DNA of 64,000 nucleotides from positions 248,001 through 312,000 of the forward strand of contig JAZKJV010004145.1 of assembly GCA_037367405.1 (NCBI GenBank). The letters run 5' to 3'. Positions 10,360-21,968 of the stretch are shown piece after piece (the first letter of the stretch is position 1; each line of letters starts with the position of its first letter). The stretch is from Ottelia alismoides (Eukaryota; Streptophyta; Magnoliopsida; Alismatales; Hydrocharitaceae). Below the pieces are notes generated by a model. That model was not told the DNA's origin. It saw nothing but the letters and a program-made list of their open reading frames with translations, and ran no database searches. Made by a program: the position numbers and the translations under genes.

Positions 10360-12546
10360 AGGTGCTCCCAGCCATCGATCCGGCGACGTTCGTCGTCGTG
10401 CGCCACCGCGAGGTGCGTTGAGCCTCGGAAACTAACACTTCCTCGAGGCAAGGATCCCCAGAGCTTCCTGAGCTCACCCACAGTTGACTGCAGCCACTAG
10501 GTAACTCCAATACCATCTAGTTTAGTCTAATTTCGATTTTCGCCCAAATCTCTCGTTCGCCGTCGCCGATCGATTTCCCATCGCTCCGATCACCCATTTT
10601 ATCATCCAACCCGACTATCACCTTCACGAGACTCCCCTCCCCCTTCTGCACCCACTCACTCAACTTGGTTCGCCCCGGAACCAAGAGTCGACCTCCTCCG
10701 ACCATCGCCTCGCCGGAGGTCATCCATCCGACGCACCCGACCCCCCATTTCTCCCACTAATGGGTCGAGGCAATTTGCCCTCGACCTAGGAGCCTTTCTG
10801 TGGTGTTTTGCAGGTTCAATCGACCCATCTGAGGGTCGAGTCAATTGAGCACAGAGGCTCCGCTCCTCTCTCGTCGCTGGGCCACTCTGGTGGTTCTTGG
10901 CTTCGTCGGAGGAGCCCATCAACTACGGAAGAGCTTGGCGATCACGTTCCACATCCTAGCAGCGCCATCGGAGGTCCCCACCGCGCGTACTGAGCCGGAG
11001 AAGTTCACCGGCGTCGAGTTCTTTGAGGATCCTCCTCCATCGTCCGATCAGTCCAGATGCTCCAGATGAGATCCTATCCGTCTATTTGAGGAGCTCCAGC
11101 CACCGTCAGATCCATCTGGGACTTGATCGAGGTCGTCCATACAATGAAGAGGTGCCTTAGATTCACAGCCTTCCGATCCTCCACGTGGCGCCTTCCTCGC
11201 CGTCGATTCTGCGAAGGGTTAGCCACACGTACCATAGCCATCCGATCCTCCACGTGGCAAGCCTTCAGCCGTCAGATTTTAATAATGGGGTAATATCACT
11301 TAGTCCCATGTCGTTTAGTTTTTACTATTTAGTCCTGTAAATATTTTTATATATTGTCTTTAATTAGGTTAAATTGCACTCTGGACCTTCATGTTTCTTC
11401 TATTTGCATTTTAGTCCCTGTGTATGTGGACCACGTGCATCGACACATGAGGACCTCGTGCCTCGCACGTGACTTTGTAGACTTTTCGCGTAAGGGCCCT
11501 TGAACTTTCTTGATTTGTTACTTTTTGGCCCCTGAAAGTATTTTTCCTTGCATTTAGGTCCCTATGTACCGTGTGCCTTATTTTGCTTGAATAAAATAAC
11601 AAATTAAATCCAAATCAGATGAAATTCGGACATGTGGCTCCAGCCACTGTGTAAAAATTTCCCTAAATTTTTGGTAATTTTTGAGGCGTTTAAATATTTT
11701 TAAAATTCAAAAACGTTGATTTTTGCTATTGTCTGATTTAGAAAATCAAAGAAGAATATAAAAAATCTTTTAAAAATTCTAAAACAATTAGGGGTAGTTA
11801 GTTTTAGTGTGTTTTGATTTCTATCCAAGTTTTGTGCCTTTTGGATTTATAAAAACCTTAAAAAGTAAAAAAACCCTTAAAAAAATCTTAAAAATTCTAA
11901 AACATTCTAGAAAAATCATAAAAATACAAACTCTTTTTCTGAATCTTAGTTGTTGTTCATGCTTTTCATAAAAAATACCTCCAGACTTTTATAATCCATT
12001 TTATATTTTTAATGGACCTTTCATGTCTCGCTGGACAGTGATTCCCTGTTCTTGTCTTTCTTGATTTTAGAAAATTACATAAAAATTAGAAAATTCTAAA
12101 AAATTCAACAAAAACATTAAAAAACCTAAAAAACATAAACACATTTTTGTTTGAATTTTTGGAGCATGTTTGGGAGATTAAATAAATTGTTGTGTGTTGC
12201 TTGCTTTTGCACTTTCTTATATTTCCTCGTTATTAAAAATACAAAAAATTTTTAAAAATCAATAAAATCCACCAAAAAAATATTTTATTCCTCTTTATTT
12301 GATTTTGACTACTTCGTTGGCCGCAAGGCCATTACGTGCTCCCTGAGTCTGACCCTGGGTGCTATACCAGGTTAATAAAAGTAGCGAGGACCCCTTTTTG
12401 TTTTGATTGTTTTATCTCTTTATTTGGTGGTTCCTTCATTTTTTCTTGATTGGCCGATTTTGCTCGATCCGGGTCGCAACGACCCGAGTGAGTGATTATT
12501 TTTACCTCATCGGGATATTGAGCATTTGAATAATTTTCGGTCATCA
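10357..12546 (+). repeat. Element A 3' LTR, truncated at its 5' side
   Basis: The sequence matches the 5' LTR from about 6,617 onward and ends TTTTCGGTCATCA. Two minus-strand frames here repeat those of the 5' LTR and are LTR sequence, not genes. The first part of the LTR, including U3 and TATA box, is missing. Confidence 0.88.
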
Positions 12547-12960
12547 GTGCTCATGTCTGACAGCCACCTAATTGGTCTCTTCCTTTCGAGATCATGACTT
12601 ATGCCTCAGATTTCATAGTTGGAGCTATTTTAGGATAGAAAAGGGATGGGATACCATTTTCTATACACTATGCTAGCAGGAATCTGAATGAAGCACAACA
12701 AAATCATACAATTAGAGAGAAAGAGATGTTAGCAGTTGTGTTTAGGCTAGAGAAGTTCAGATCTTACCTCATCGGTTCCCATGTTATTGTATACACGGAC
12801 CACACTATTATACGATACTTGCAGGCACAGAAGGATGCAAAACCACGCATTATCAGATGGATCCTTCTTCTCCACAAATTTCATTTAGAGATTTAAGATA
12901 AACCTGGAATGAAAAATGTTGTGGCAGATCATCTTTCCTGTATCACGGATGCAGGTCACC
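12547..12960 (+). pseudogene. Element D RNase H fragment
   Basis: This is the continuation of D after element A. It encodes the RNase H domain that removes the RNA strand of the RNA-DNA hybrid. Readable segments in order are [41 protein letters not shown] and KNVVADHLS. The first catalytic aspartate of the family motif (TDAS in element B) is replaced by tyrosine here (TYAS). At least two stops interrupt the frame. It breaks off after VADHLS, and the following bases belong to the truncated 5' LTR of element B. The integrase that should follow is missing. Confidence 0.85.
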
Positions 12961-13715
12961 TTTCAATTTTGCTATATTTTGCCCATTTATGCTTGTTAAT
13001 TGCTAGTGCTTTCTCTGTGATTCAAAAATTCCCCAAAAATCACATTAGATCTAGGATAAGAAACTTTACTTTGCATAAAAATTTCATCTCATTTGCACGT
13101 ATAGTTTGTCTTAGAAAAATCATTTAGTGGAAATTTTAATCGATTTTTAATTAATCAACCATGAAGTGTTTTAATGAAATTCAAGTTGATTTGGATAGAT
13201 CTTAATTAGACCTATTTGGATTAATTTTGTTTATGAGAAATATCATCGTTTGTTAATTAGTAAAGTTGGTTTATTTATTTTCACTAAAGTCTGCATTTTT
13301 TATTATCCGTACATCAGAAAATTCTAAAAAAATTAGGGTAGCTTAATTTCATCATATTTCATCATCTGGCCAAGTTTTGAAATTTTTGGAATTAATTTCA
13401 CCATCTTTCTGATTTAACTTGTAGTTTGGCCTGATTTTGCATGTGTCTTGCATAAAAAACCGAAGAAGACCAAAAATATCTCCTCTGAAAATCAAACCTT
13501 GGGAATTTACTTCGAATCTACCTAAGGAGATAGCTGCCTCCCTGAGTTCAACCTTGGACTTCCAACCAAGTAAAAAAAAATTGCCGCTCGAAATTAATTT
13601 AATATAATTGAAGTGGTTTTTGATCTGCTCTCATTATCTGACTGCAACGAACAATATCAATTAATTTGAACTTTAATTTGCTCGAATTAACAAGGGTAGT
13701 GGGAGGCATTTATCA
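12961..13715 (+). repeat. Element B 5' LTR, last 755 bp only
   Basis: The sequence matches 25,868-26,616, the end of the 3' LTR, with scattered substitutions and 1-base indels, and ends TTTATCA. The first 2.4 kb present in the 3' LTR are missing. The left edge joins directly to the RNase H fragment of D. Confidence 0.9.
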
Positions 13716-13718
13716 AAA

Positions 13719-13736
13719 AGGCACCGTTGCCGGGGA
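13719..13736 (+). other. Primer-binding site of element B (tRNA-Asp type)
   Basis: AGGCACCGTTGCCGGGGA lies four bases after the LTR and matches the Athila tRNA-Asp primer-binding site at 16 of 18 positions. The sequence after it (GGCACGGCTTAG) is shared with element A, so the two leaders are related. Confidence 0.88.
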
Positions 13737-15008
13737 GGCACGGCTTAGGTTAATTTGCAGTTATTTCTGAGTGTTTGATTTTCTCTCCCCGGGTAGTCTG
13801 ACCCCCGGTTTTCTTGTGAATATTTTTTGTCTTTTAATTTTTGTATTTTTCTGTGTAATTCTCTGACCTCAAGTTATTTCTGTGCGAGGAACGCGAGGAG
13901 TCGAAGACGCTTCGAGGAATCAACATTTTAATTTCTTGAGTGATTTGAGAGATTTTGTACTTTTATTCATTTCCTATCTTTTTGCATCATCTAGCGGTTC
14001 CCATTTGGGTTCTCGCGTGTGTAAAGATAGTGGAACCGTGTCCCCATGTGTTGTGTGGTTTGAATTGTAAAATAGGCTTGCACTAGCAGCTCCTCTAGCC
14101 ACTCTAGGGTTTGCTTATGCTCGTAATTTTTAGGACCACACAATACACTTAAAAGACGCACTTAGACCACAGATCTAGTCAAATCAACATGTGCTTCACT
14201 CGCTAATAGAACTGCTTGTTTAGGAGTGGATTTCATCGCTTGCATCTGCGTGTAGTGTAAAGATTTCAATTCTGTTTTGCATCCTGCATACAAGAGATCA
14301 TCATCGTTTTTCGTGCATCGGCTTTTCTCGATTTCCCCTTCTATTTTTCACACTTAAATTAAACGTAATTTGGGACTGGACGATAGGCGTGCCGTGTGGT
14401 TGGACTAACAAGTGAGAACTTAACATAAAACCGGGACTGTGAACATTATTGACCGAAAAAATCAATAAAATTGGAAAATCTGTTTGCGGGAGACTAATCC
14501 CCGACTTTGTTTTCAGGTTTAGTGAGGGTACTTGAGTGTGTGTGAATACCTTAAGGCAGATCTCAAATTCCCACCTTCCATATCACGAGCCAACTGATCC
14601 TAGCAAATATCACGAGTTGAATATTTTTAGATTCACTGACTAGTACCAAGTAGCCTCTGCCTGTTCGCGGGTAGTCAGGGGTGAACCAACGGTACTTCGC
14701 GACAAGTTGCTAGTAACCCTTCAGGATGAAGTTCCAGCCTTGTCAGCCTCCACCTTCTTGTAGGTGGATAGGGGCATGGTTTTTGAGTCCATCAACTTGG
14801 GATAGGAGCGAAGAAAGGAATGACCGACAGTGTCTTAGGCGACAGGTTAAATAGGGAAGACACATCCGGCTCTGAGCCGACTTCCCTATAGGCCGCGTAA
14901 ATCCTTACTATCTTGCTTGAAAAATCACACTTAAAATTAATAAGATTAATTGGACTCGGCTTCGAGTCCTTCACTGTGTTGAGTGTGAACCCAGGGTCTT
15001 AGATTGTA
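13737..15008 (+). other. Element B leader (non-coding)
   Basis: This is the long untranslated leader before gag, a usual feature of Athila-type elements. I see no supported gene in it; frames of about 60 codons are chance frames. It shares short blocks with the leaders of A and C. Confidence 0.7.
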
Positions 15009-16736
15009 TTGCTTGCTTCAGGTAGGAGTAAAATCCTATCTTTACTTAAAACTCCCGACTCTTCTCGCCAATTCAAGATGACTGACTGGGAGAATATCGA
15101 TGCATTATTCGCCAATATCTCTTTGAGTCCCCTACAAAAATCATCTTCATCGGCCCAAGCGCACCTTGGACCACCCAGGACTCATGACCCTCTTGAGTTC
15201 TGGATCTCTCACACACAGGGTGGTTACTCTCAAACCAACCCTCTCCTTTCCTCTGAGCTTACCGAGAAAGACCATCGCCTCGGTAAGAAACCCTTCCTTG
15301 AGTTATCCTCTAATCCAGATCATTTCCATTTCCCAGGACTAGAGGACAAGATGCCATCAAAGCGACCCCCAGATGAGGAGAACCAAGATGACCCACTCCA
15401 GCAAGTATTGGCTCGCCTCGCCCAAGCCGAACAACAGAATGCAGATCTTACAACAAGAATGGGACAAATCATTGCGGCAAGAGGAATCGACCGACCAATG
15501 GTTGATGCCTATAACCTAGCAGAGAATGAAATACAAAGTTGGTTAGCACCAGCAGTTCCCGCCGAAGCATTCGATCTCAAGCCCCACTTCCTTAGCCTGC
15601 TACCGAAGTTCAACAGAAATGCCCATGAAGAACCATACGCATTCCTTCGTAACTTCGAGTTGGTTTGCAACAACCTTAGCCATCCTCGGGTTGGGCAAGA
15701 TTACATTCGACTGAAGGCCACCCCTTTCGCCTTAGGAGATAAGGCATCATATTGGCTAAAGAACCTAGGGGTGAGAAGTACAATCTAGATGTAGTTCAAG
15801 GACTTATTCCTAAAGAAGTTCTACCCTCTCAGTAGGACTAACCAAATGAGAACAAAGATCGCCAGTTTCTCCCAGGGACCCACTGAACCATTCCATGATG
15901 CATGGGATAGGTTTAATGACCTAATTCAGAAATGTCCCTGCCACGGTATTTCTAAGGCGATCTTAGTCCAGACCTTGTTATGTGGTTTAACCCCGGAGAT
16001 GCATGGGTTAGTAAGTGCCGCCTGTGGAGGAAGCTATCTGAATAAGAATGAGGATGCTGTATGGAAGATACTAGAGCAGATGAAGGAAACCGGCAGGTCA
16101 CAGGCGACCAGGGCCTATCAGTTGTCCCCCTCAATCCTATCCAACGAGACAACCCGGAGGACTGTAGCAGATCTGACAGAGGACCTCATTCCCAGCATGG
16201 GGATGATTGCTGATAAATTAACCATGGTCGAGCAAATCCACAAGAGGGTCACTAACCTTGAGTCTCTCTCACGGCTGCCGAAGCAAGTGGAGGAACTTTT
16301 TGAGAAGGTGGCTAAGATAAAGCTACCTGCCCCTTCTGCACCACCTATACCTGTACATCGAGTACATCTTGTACAGGAACATGCACCGGGGCCTCATAGT
16401 GGCTGGGATCAGACTTACACCCAACAGGACCAGCATACACCCCCACAAGTGGAGACCGGATACGAGGAGCCTTCGCAGGTGTTCGAGATCAACGGACTGT
16501 GGTACAACCGTGACCCCGTCAGCAGACAGTCGGGATGGGGAATGGTCAGCCTCACCGACCTTCCCCAGCTTACCAAGAAACCAGCTCCGTCCCCGCATCG
16601 CGTTTTGTTCAGTCCAGGACCGAACAAGGGTACTGGCCTCAGCAGCACCAGCAGCAGCAACGCACATTCCATTTGGGCCAGGCACCGTCCTATCAGCAGC
16701 AACAGTATCGACATGGACAGCAGGGCCAGTACATAA
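15009..16736 (+). pseudogene. Element B gag (capsid) pseudogene
   Basis: Gag forms the virus-like particle in the cytoplasm. The frame opens at the ATG at 15,009; an ATG at 15,078 (MTDWENIDALF) is an alternative start with more typical sequence. The retrotransposon gag core is visible as FDLKPHFLSLLPKF, EPYAFLRNFELVCNNL and DYIRLKATPFALGDKASYWL, then, after two stops (TAG at 15,786 and 15,792) in the same frame, SQGPTEPFHDAWDRFNDLI and CGLTPEMHGLVSAACGG. A proline- and glutamine-rich C-terminal part follows. The frame is lost near 16,550-16,620, after which gag continues in another frame. I see no CCHC zinc knuckle. Confidence 0.88.
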
Positions 16737-17692
16737 CCTCATCCGCAAGTCAGCATCAGCCAGTCCAGCCCACCGAATTGGAGTCCCTCACCTTGGCGAT
16801 CCAGACCCTGTCTGATAGGATCCAACAGATCCAGAATGACTATCTGGATATGAGAACCGATCTGAATCGCGTTTCTCGTACCCAAGATCAACGAATGGCA
16901 CCAAAGACCAAAATTCCCACCCAGGTCCAGGCCAATCCGAACAGCCTAAATCAAGGCCAGAACCAACCTCGTAATCAGGTATACTATTCAGATAAGTCTT
17001 TATCTGAACATGAGATCCTTTCATATGATAATGTAAATCATATGCCCCTCAGGAGCGGAAGGATCATGATCGTACCTGATTGGGCACAGACACCGAAGGA
17101 AGGAACCACCAAGTCTCTACCTGAGGAGAACTTGGAGGAAGAAGAGGAGCAACACCACCATCACCCCCACCGGCTGAAGAAGAGGACTTCTGGGTCCTCG
17201 AAGCAGCAAACCCGCATCAGTAGAGAGTCCGACAAAACCGATGAAGATCGCGCACCTCCATCTGAGGAGGATCGTCCAGAAGTCGCGGAAGATGCATCAC
17301 CGGTTTCGCCACAACATTTTCCTTTTAGTCCGAGTCAGAGTCTGAGTCTGAGTCGTGTACAGAACTCAGTTCCCGCTTTCAATAAAAACATTTCAGTTTC
17401 AGAAGCTGAGTTGGAGTCAATAATCCCTTTCCCCCGATCTCTTACGGGTGGAAAGAAGAAAATCAAAAAAATGCAAAAAGATGACCCTGAGATGGCAGAG
17501 TTCTTTAACAAGTATATCAAGGTCACAATCCCCTTTGACAAGTACATGGAAATGACTCCTGCATTTCAGAAGTACCTGAAGGTGAGATGCACACCTACTA
17601 GGGTTAGCAGGAAGACCAAAAGCCGTGTTGAGAAATACGTTCTGTCAGTGGCCATGACTTGTGCAATAAATAACTCGTTTCCAAGGAAATGA
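16535..17692 (+). pseudogene. Element B gag C-terminal/linker region
   Basis: This 385-codon frame continues gag-pol after the frameshift. It has a glutamine-rich start, a predicted coiled-coil-like segment (LTLAIQTLSDRIQQIQNDYL), an acidic and histidine-rich low-complexity region (LEEEEEQHHHHPH) and a conserved block before the protease (DPEMAEFFNKYIKVTIPFDKY). It ends at a single TGA at 17,690, and the protease follows in the same frame seven bases later, so the stop is probably a mutation within a continuous polyprotein. The low-complexity part has no enzymatic motif. Confidence 0.75.
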
Positions 17693-17698
17693 AGAGAC

Positions 17699-18457
17699 AT
17701 GGGTGCACATTATGTAGTGAGTCATGTCGATGACATTGTGTTTGCACGCACTCTCCTAGACAACGAATCCTCAATTAATTTAATGCCCACAACCCTCTAT
17801 GAGCGGCTTAATCTCGGACCTCTTAGGAAATCCAGAGCCCTCCTGCAGTTTGCTTATAAATCAACCAAGAGGTCCCAAGGAGAATTGAGGAATGTTGTAA
17901 TCAAAGTCGAGGGTCAAGAATACATGGTGGACTTCACTGTCCTAGATATGGAAACCCCTCGTTATTGGAGAGATTCCCAGATCATCTTAGGCAGGCCCTT
18001 CCTCAGGACGGCGGGGGCCTTGTCTGATTATAAGATCGGGAAGATCCAGTTCCAAACTCCAGGTGGAGATGAGGAACTAGAGATGAAGCAAACTAGATGG
18101 CAGAGACAGGATTCCGAGTCCAGCACCGAGTACTCTTCGTCCGAAGCAGACCGCGACCATGTAGACACAGTTGGGCCATGGAGACAGAACCGAGCCAGCA
18201 TCGATGAGTCCCTCCCCTCTGGAGATGATCCGGTGCATGAGTCAGTTTGCGAGATCCTCAGAGACGAGTACAGCTCAGAACCTGCATCCCCCTACATCTT
18301 CGATGACTTAGAAGCCCATCTGTGCTTGTCAGTCCTTCCCTCTTTAGGACAATCAGAAGATGAGGATGACGAGTCGGACGTGGCTTTCATCGATTGCATA
18401 GAGACCTTTGATGATCTGACTCCAGAGCCAAATTATTTAGTGGCAGCAATAACATAG
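17699..18457 (+). pseudogene. Element B aspartic protease region
   Basis: This is the retropepsin that would cut the gag-pol polyprotein. The active-site region reads ARTLLDNESSINLMP: the catalytic aspartate is present, but the glycine expected two residues later (Asp-Ser/Thr-Gly) is glutamate, so the protease is likely inactive. The second conserved block, IILGRPFLRTAGA, is intact about 88 residues later. An acidic, serine-rich linker leads towards RT. The frame ends at TAG 18,455 and continues in the same frame afterwards. Confidence 0.85.
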
Positions 18458-19560
18458 AAAGATCCAACCACTTCCAACACTAAGCCAGATTCGATTGTGC
18501 CAGATTTCCTAGACGATCACACCTTACCTGAGCTCAAGCCTTTACCCGCAACGCTGAAATACACCTTCCTTGCGGGTCAAGAAAGGAAATATCCGGTCAT
18601 CATCAGTTCACGATTGACCGAGGAGCATGAAACTCACTTGCTAGAGATCCTGGAGAAAAATCGCAAGGCAATAGGCTGAAGCATTTCCGATCTCCACGGG
18701 ATAAATCCCACTCTGTGTTCGTACTATATCTACTTGGAGAATGAAGCCAAACCCTCTCGTGAATTCCAACGCCGTTTGAATCCCAATTTACGAGAGGTAG
18801 TGAAAAAGGAGATAGAGAAATGGTGCAACGCGGGTTTCATTTATCCCATCTCCGACTCGAAATGGGTGGTCCCGATCCATGTGGTCCCGAAAAAGTCGGG
18901 AATTTAGACGACCAACAATGAGGCTGGAGAGGAGATCGTGACGCGAGTGCCCACGTCGTGGTGCGTCTGTGTGGATTACATACGCTTGAATGCTGCGACG
19001 AAGAAGGATCATTTCCCCTTACCATTCATTGATCAGATCCTAGAGAGACTAACGGGGAAATAATTCTTCTGTTTCTTGGATGGGTTCTCGGGCTACAATC
19101 AACTAGGCATAGCTCCAGGGGACCAGGAAAAGACCACGTTCACATGCCCCTTTGGTACCTATGCTTTCAAGCGCATGCCCTTTGGGTTATGCAATGCTCC
19201 GGGTACTTTTCAAAGGTGCACGATTGCTGTATTCGCTGAAATGGTCGACGAATTCCTGGAAGTCTTCATGGACGAATTCTCGGTCCACGACGATTCTTTC
19301 GATTCCTGTCTTAGGAATCTGGATCGAGTCCTCAAACGCTGTTGTGAGGTTAATCTGGTGCTCTCATGTGAGAAAAGTCACTTCATGGTGACGGAGGGCA
19401 TTGTGTTGGGGCACGTCATCTCCAAGAGAGGAATGAAGGTCGACCCTGCCAAGGTGGATGTGATCAGACGACTCCAGCTACCGACCAAGATCAAGCAGTT
19501 GTGGTCGTTCCTCGGGCATGTCGGATTTTATCGGAATTCATCAAGCATTTTTCTAAGATT
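18458..19560 (+). pseudogene. Element B reverse transcriptase
   Basis: Athila-type RT in order: LPELKPLPATLKYTFL, VIISSRLTEEHETHLLEIL, ISDLHGINPTLCSYYIYLE, REFQRRLNPNLREVVKKEI, a KDHFPLPFIDQILERL block, FCFLDGFSGYNQL with the first catalytic aspartate, TYAFKRMPFGLCNAPGTFQR, and the catalytic box, which reads FMDEF instead of FMDDF. The last catalytic aspartate is therefore glutamate. In-frame stops lie at 18,677, about 18,904 and about 19,061. The frame shifts near 19,535, just after FLGHVGFYR. The domain order and blocks match the Athila lineage of Ty3/Gypsy. Confidence 0.92.
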
Positions 19561-20110
19561 GCCCGACCGCTAACCGAGCTTTTAGGCAAAGATATGGAGT
19601 TTGTTGTTGATCACAAATGTCTTGAGGCCTTTAAGCTGTTGCAAGGAATGATCATGGACGCACCTATCCTGCAAGCCCCAGATTGGTCTCTACCTTTTGA
19701 GATCATGACGGACGCATCAGATTTCGCTGTTGGGGCTGTGTTAGGACAGAGAAGAGATGGCGTCCCGTTTGCAATCCACTATGCAAGCAAAGTGCTTGAT
19801 ACCGCTCAATGTAACTATACAGTTATGGAAAAGGAGATGCTTGCGGTAGTGTTTGCCTTGGACAAGTTCAGATCTCACTTAATTGGATCCAAGGTAATTG
19901 TGTTCACTGACCATACGACGCTACGATATTTGATGGAGAAGAAGGATGCGAAGGCACGTCTTCTTCTGTAGATTTTACTTATCCAGGAATTTGATTTGGA
20001 TATTCATGATAAACCTAGAAAGAAAAATGTAGTAGCCGATCATCTCTCTCGTCTTGAAGATCTTAATACTTCCGAGGATTCACCTATTCGAGATTCCTTC
20101 CCTGACGAGT
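19535..20110 (+). pseudogene. Element B RNase H
   Basis: After the frameshift the frame reads [19 protein letters not shown] (the RT connection) and then RNase H. All four acidic sites of the family appear kept: [45 protein letters not shown] and KNVVADHLSRL. One TAG at about 19,969 interrupts a segment between the third and fourth motifs. The domain degrades the RNA template after first-strand synthesis. No second, Tat-type RNase H is seen, which fits Athila rather than the Tat/Ogre lineage. Confidence 0.9.
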
Positions 20111-21476
20111 CAATTTTTATTGTCGACTCACTCCCATGGTATGACAACATCGTAAACTATCTTGTCTCCAAGAAGGTTCCCGAGGGTTGGCCCAAGAGCC
20201 ACATCAATCGACTTAAGTCGGATGCGAGACACTACCATTGGGAGGATCCGATCCTTTTCTTTGAAGGGCCGGATTGTGTCTGGAGACGGTGTATTCCTCA
20301 GGAGGAACACCAGGGTGTCCTTTCTTTATGAAACAACTTGGAGGCAGGAGGACACCACTCCGAGAAGAGGAACGCATGGAAGGTACTTCAGTGTGGCTTT
20401 TGGTAGCCGACTCTGTTTCGCGATGCTATCACCTTTGCGAAGTCATGTCCAGTATGCCAGAGAATGGGAGGAACCATTGGTCCCAAGGATGAGATGCCAA
20501 TGCAGCCTGTCATCATTTGTGATGTTTTGACGCCTAGGGCATTGATTTCATGGGCCCATTCCCAATTAGCCACGGGTTTGAATACATCCTTCTTGCGGTA
20601 GATTATCTATCCAGGTGGGTGGAGGCTATCCCGACCCGAGCCGCAGACAGCAGGACTGTCTGTAAATTCATCAGAGATCATATCATCTCTAGGTTCGGGA
20701 TCCCAAAAATGATGATATCAGATGGGGGTAGCCACTTTGTAAACCAGGAGGTGAAGAAACTCCTGAAGGACTACGGCATCGAACACCGTGTTGCTAGCCC
20801 TTACCACCTACAGACCAATGGTATGGCTGAGGTGTCGAATCGAGAGGTGAAGACTATATCGCAAAAGCTTGTCCGTCCAGACAGGAAGGACTGGTCTCAG
20901 ATATTGGATCAGGTCTTATGGGCGTATAGGACAACTTACAAGACACCATTAGGAACCTCCCCATTCCGAATGGTATTCGGAAAGCCGTGCCATTTGCCCG
21001 TAGAACTAGTGCATAAATCAGAATGGGCAATTAAGAAGGTCAATTGGAACACACACCTTGGGCAGAAGCAGAGAGAAATGGATCTGAATGGGCTTGTGGA
21101 AGTCAAAAACCACGCATATGACAATAATTTGGTGTACAAGGATAAGGTGAAGCGTTGGCATGATAGATATATCAGACGAAAGACCTTTATTCCCGGACAG
21201 AAGGTATGGTTGTTCAATTCAAGGCTGAAAGTCTTCCAAGGCAAGTTGAAGTCCAAGTGGACAGGCCCTTTTGTCGTCCGTACGGTGCATGATAGTGGAT
21301 GTGTCAAGATCTCAGATCTCGCAGATGATGCACCGACATTCCTTGTGAATGGACAACTATTGAAATACTTCGTCGAATCCAATGAGCAGTTAGTCCATGT
21401 TGAGGAGATTGTATTTGTGCGCGAGACAGATTCAGCAGATACACCTCGAACCACGCATGAGACCTTGCAACAGTGA
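20111..21476 (+). pseudogene. Element B integrase
   Basis: Integrase inserts the element DNA copy into the chromosome. The N-terminal zinc-binding region is readable (GGHHSEKRNAWKVLQ, then SCPVCQRMGG) but carries a TGA at 20,329 and a TAG at about 20,404, with a frameshift near 20,527. From 20,550 a 308-codon frame covers the catalytic core: IDFMGPF before it, ISDGGSHF with the second aspartate, and MAEVSNREVK with the glutamate, 35 residues after that aspartate, so the DD35E triad is present. The C-terminal domain has FIPGQKVWLFNSRLK and KSKWTGPFVV. There is no chromodomain. The frame ends at TGA 21,476. Confidence 0.92.
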
Positions 21477-21612
21477 GCTCTAGCCATCGACAACATCTTG
21501 AAAGATTCAGACCGACTCACTTGTATATACCATCATTCCTGTACATTCTGTCCTTTCTCTCCCACAACTCTAGTAACTCATCCCAGCATCATTAATCACC
21601 ATCTTGGAATAT

Positions 21613-21968
21613 ACTTAGGATGATTGGATCCTAAGTATAGGGGGATGAGCCACCTGAGTCTGCTCTCTGTACATCCTCCAGATCACATCGGTCCTCATAC
21701 TCACTCCTGTCCTATACTTTGGCTGACCTAAGCCTAAGTATAGGGGGGACTGAAGCCCACCTTGTATATACTCATCATTTCCCCTCTTGCCCTCATCTGC
21801 CCCATTTTTTGTCTTCTTCTACACTTAGGCTGCCAGAGCCTAAGTATAGGGGGGCGGAGTGACTTCTATACTTTTTGTAATTTTAGCTCTCCTACGCTTA
21901 GCCCGAGCTATGTTTTTTTAGTCGCTTTTCGTGCTCTGAGGACATAGCACACACTAAGTATAGGGGGG
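21613..21968 (+). repeat. Four polypurine-tract-like modules with hairpins (element B)
   Basis: The motif AAGTATAGGGGG(G) occurs at 21,633-21,644, 21,736-21,748, 21,842-21,854 and 21,956-21,968. Each is preceded by an inverted CTTAG...CTAAG pair, or for the second ATACTT...AAGTAT, that could fold as a hairpin: for example CTTAGGCTGCCAGAGCCTAA at 21,824-21,843. The same motif is the true polypurine tract at 23,425-23,436. The same modules are found in element D. Confidence 0.85.

Larger units (their letters stand above)
5280..12546 (+). mobile_element. Gypsy element A, internally deleted (LTRs plus leader)
   Basis: A complete 5' LTR (5,280-8,861), a primer-binding site and a leader of about 1.35 kb are followed directly by a truncated second LTR (about 10,357-12,546). 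No gag or pol remains. The insertion lies in the RT/RNase H of element D and is bounded by GTACT (5,275-5,279) and GTGCT (12,547-12,551), a 5-bp target duplication with one change. This allows the D frame to be followed across the insertion. The two LTRs are visibly diverged by scattered substitutions and small indels, including a gap of roughly 90 bases in the 3' copy near 11,455. Confidence 0.88.

Noticed and set aside
16323..16748. Minus-strand 141-codon frame over gag of element B
   Set aside because: It is a shadow of the plus-strand gag coding sequence.
20936..21520. Minus-strand 194-codon frame over integrase of element B
   Set aside because: It is a shadow of the intact plus-strand integrase frame, with no similarity of its own that I recognise.
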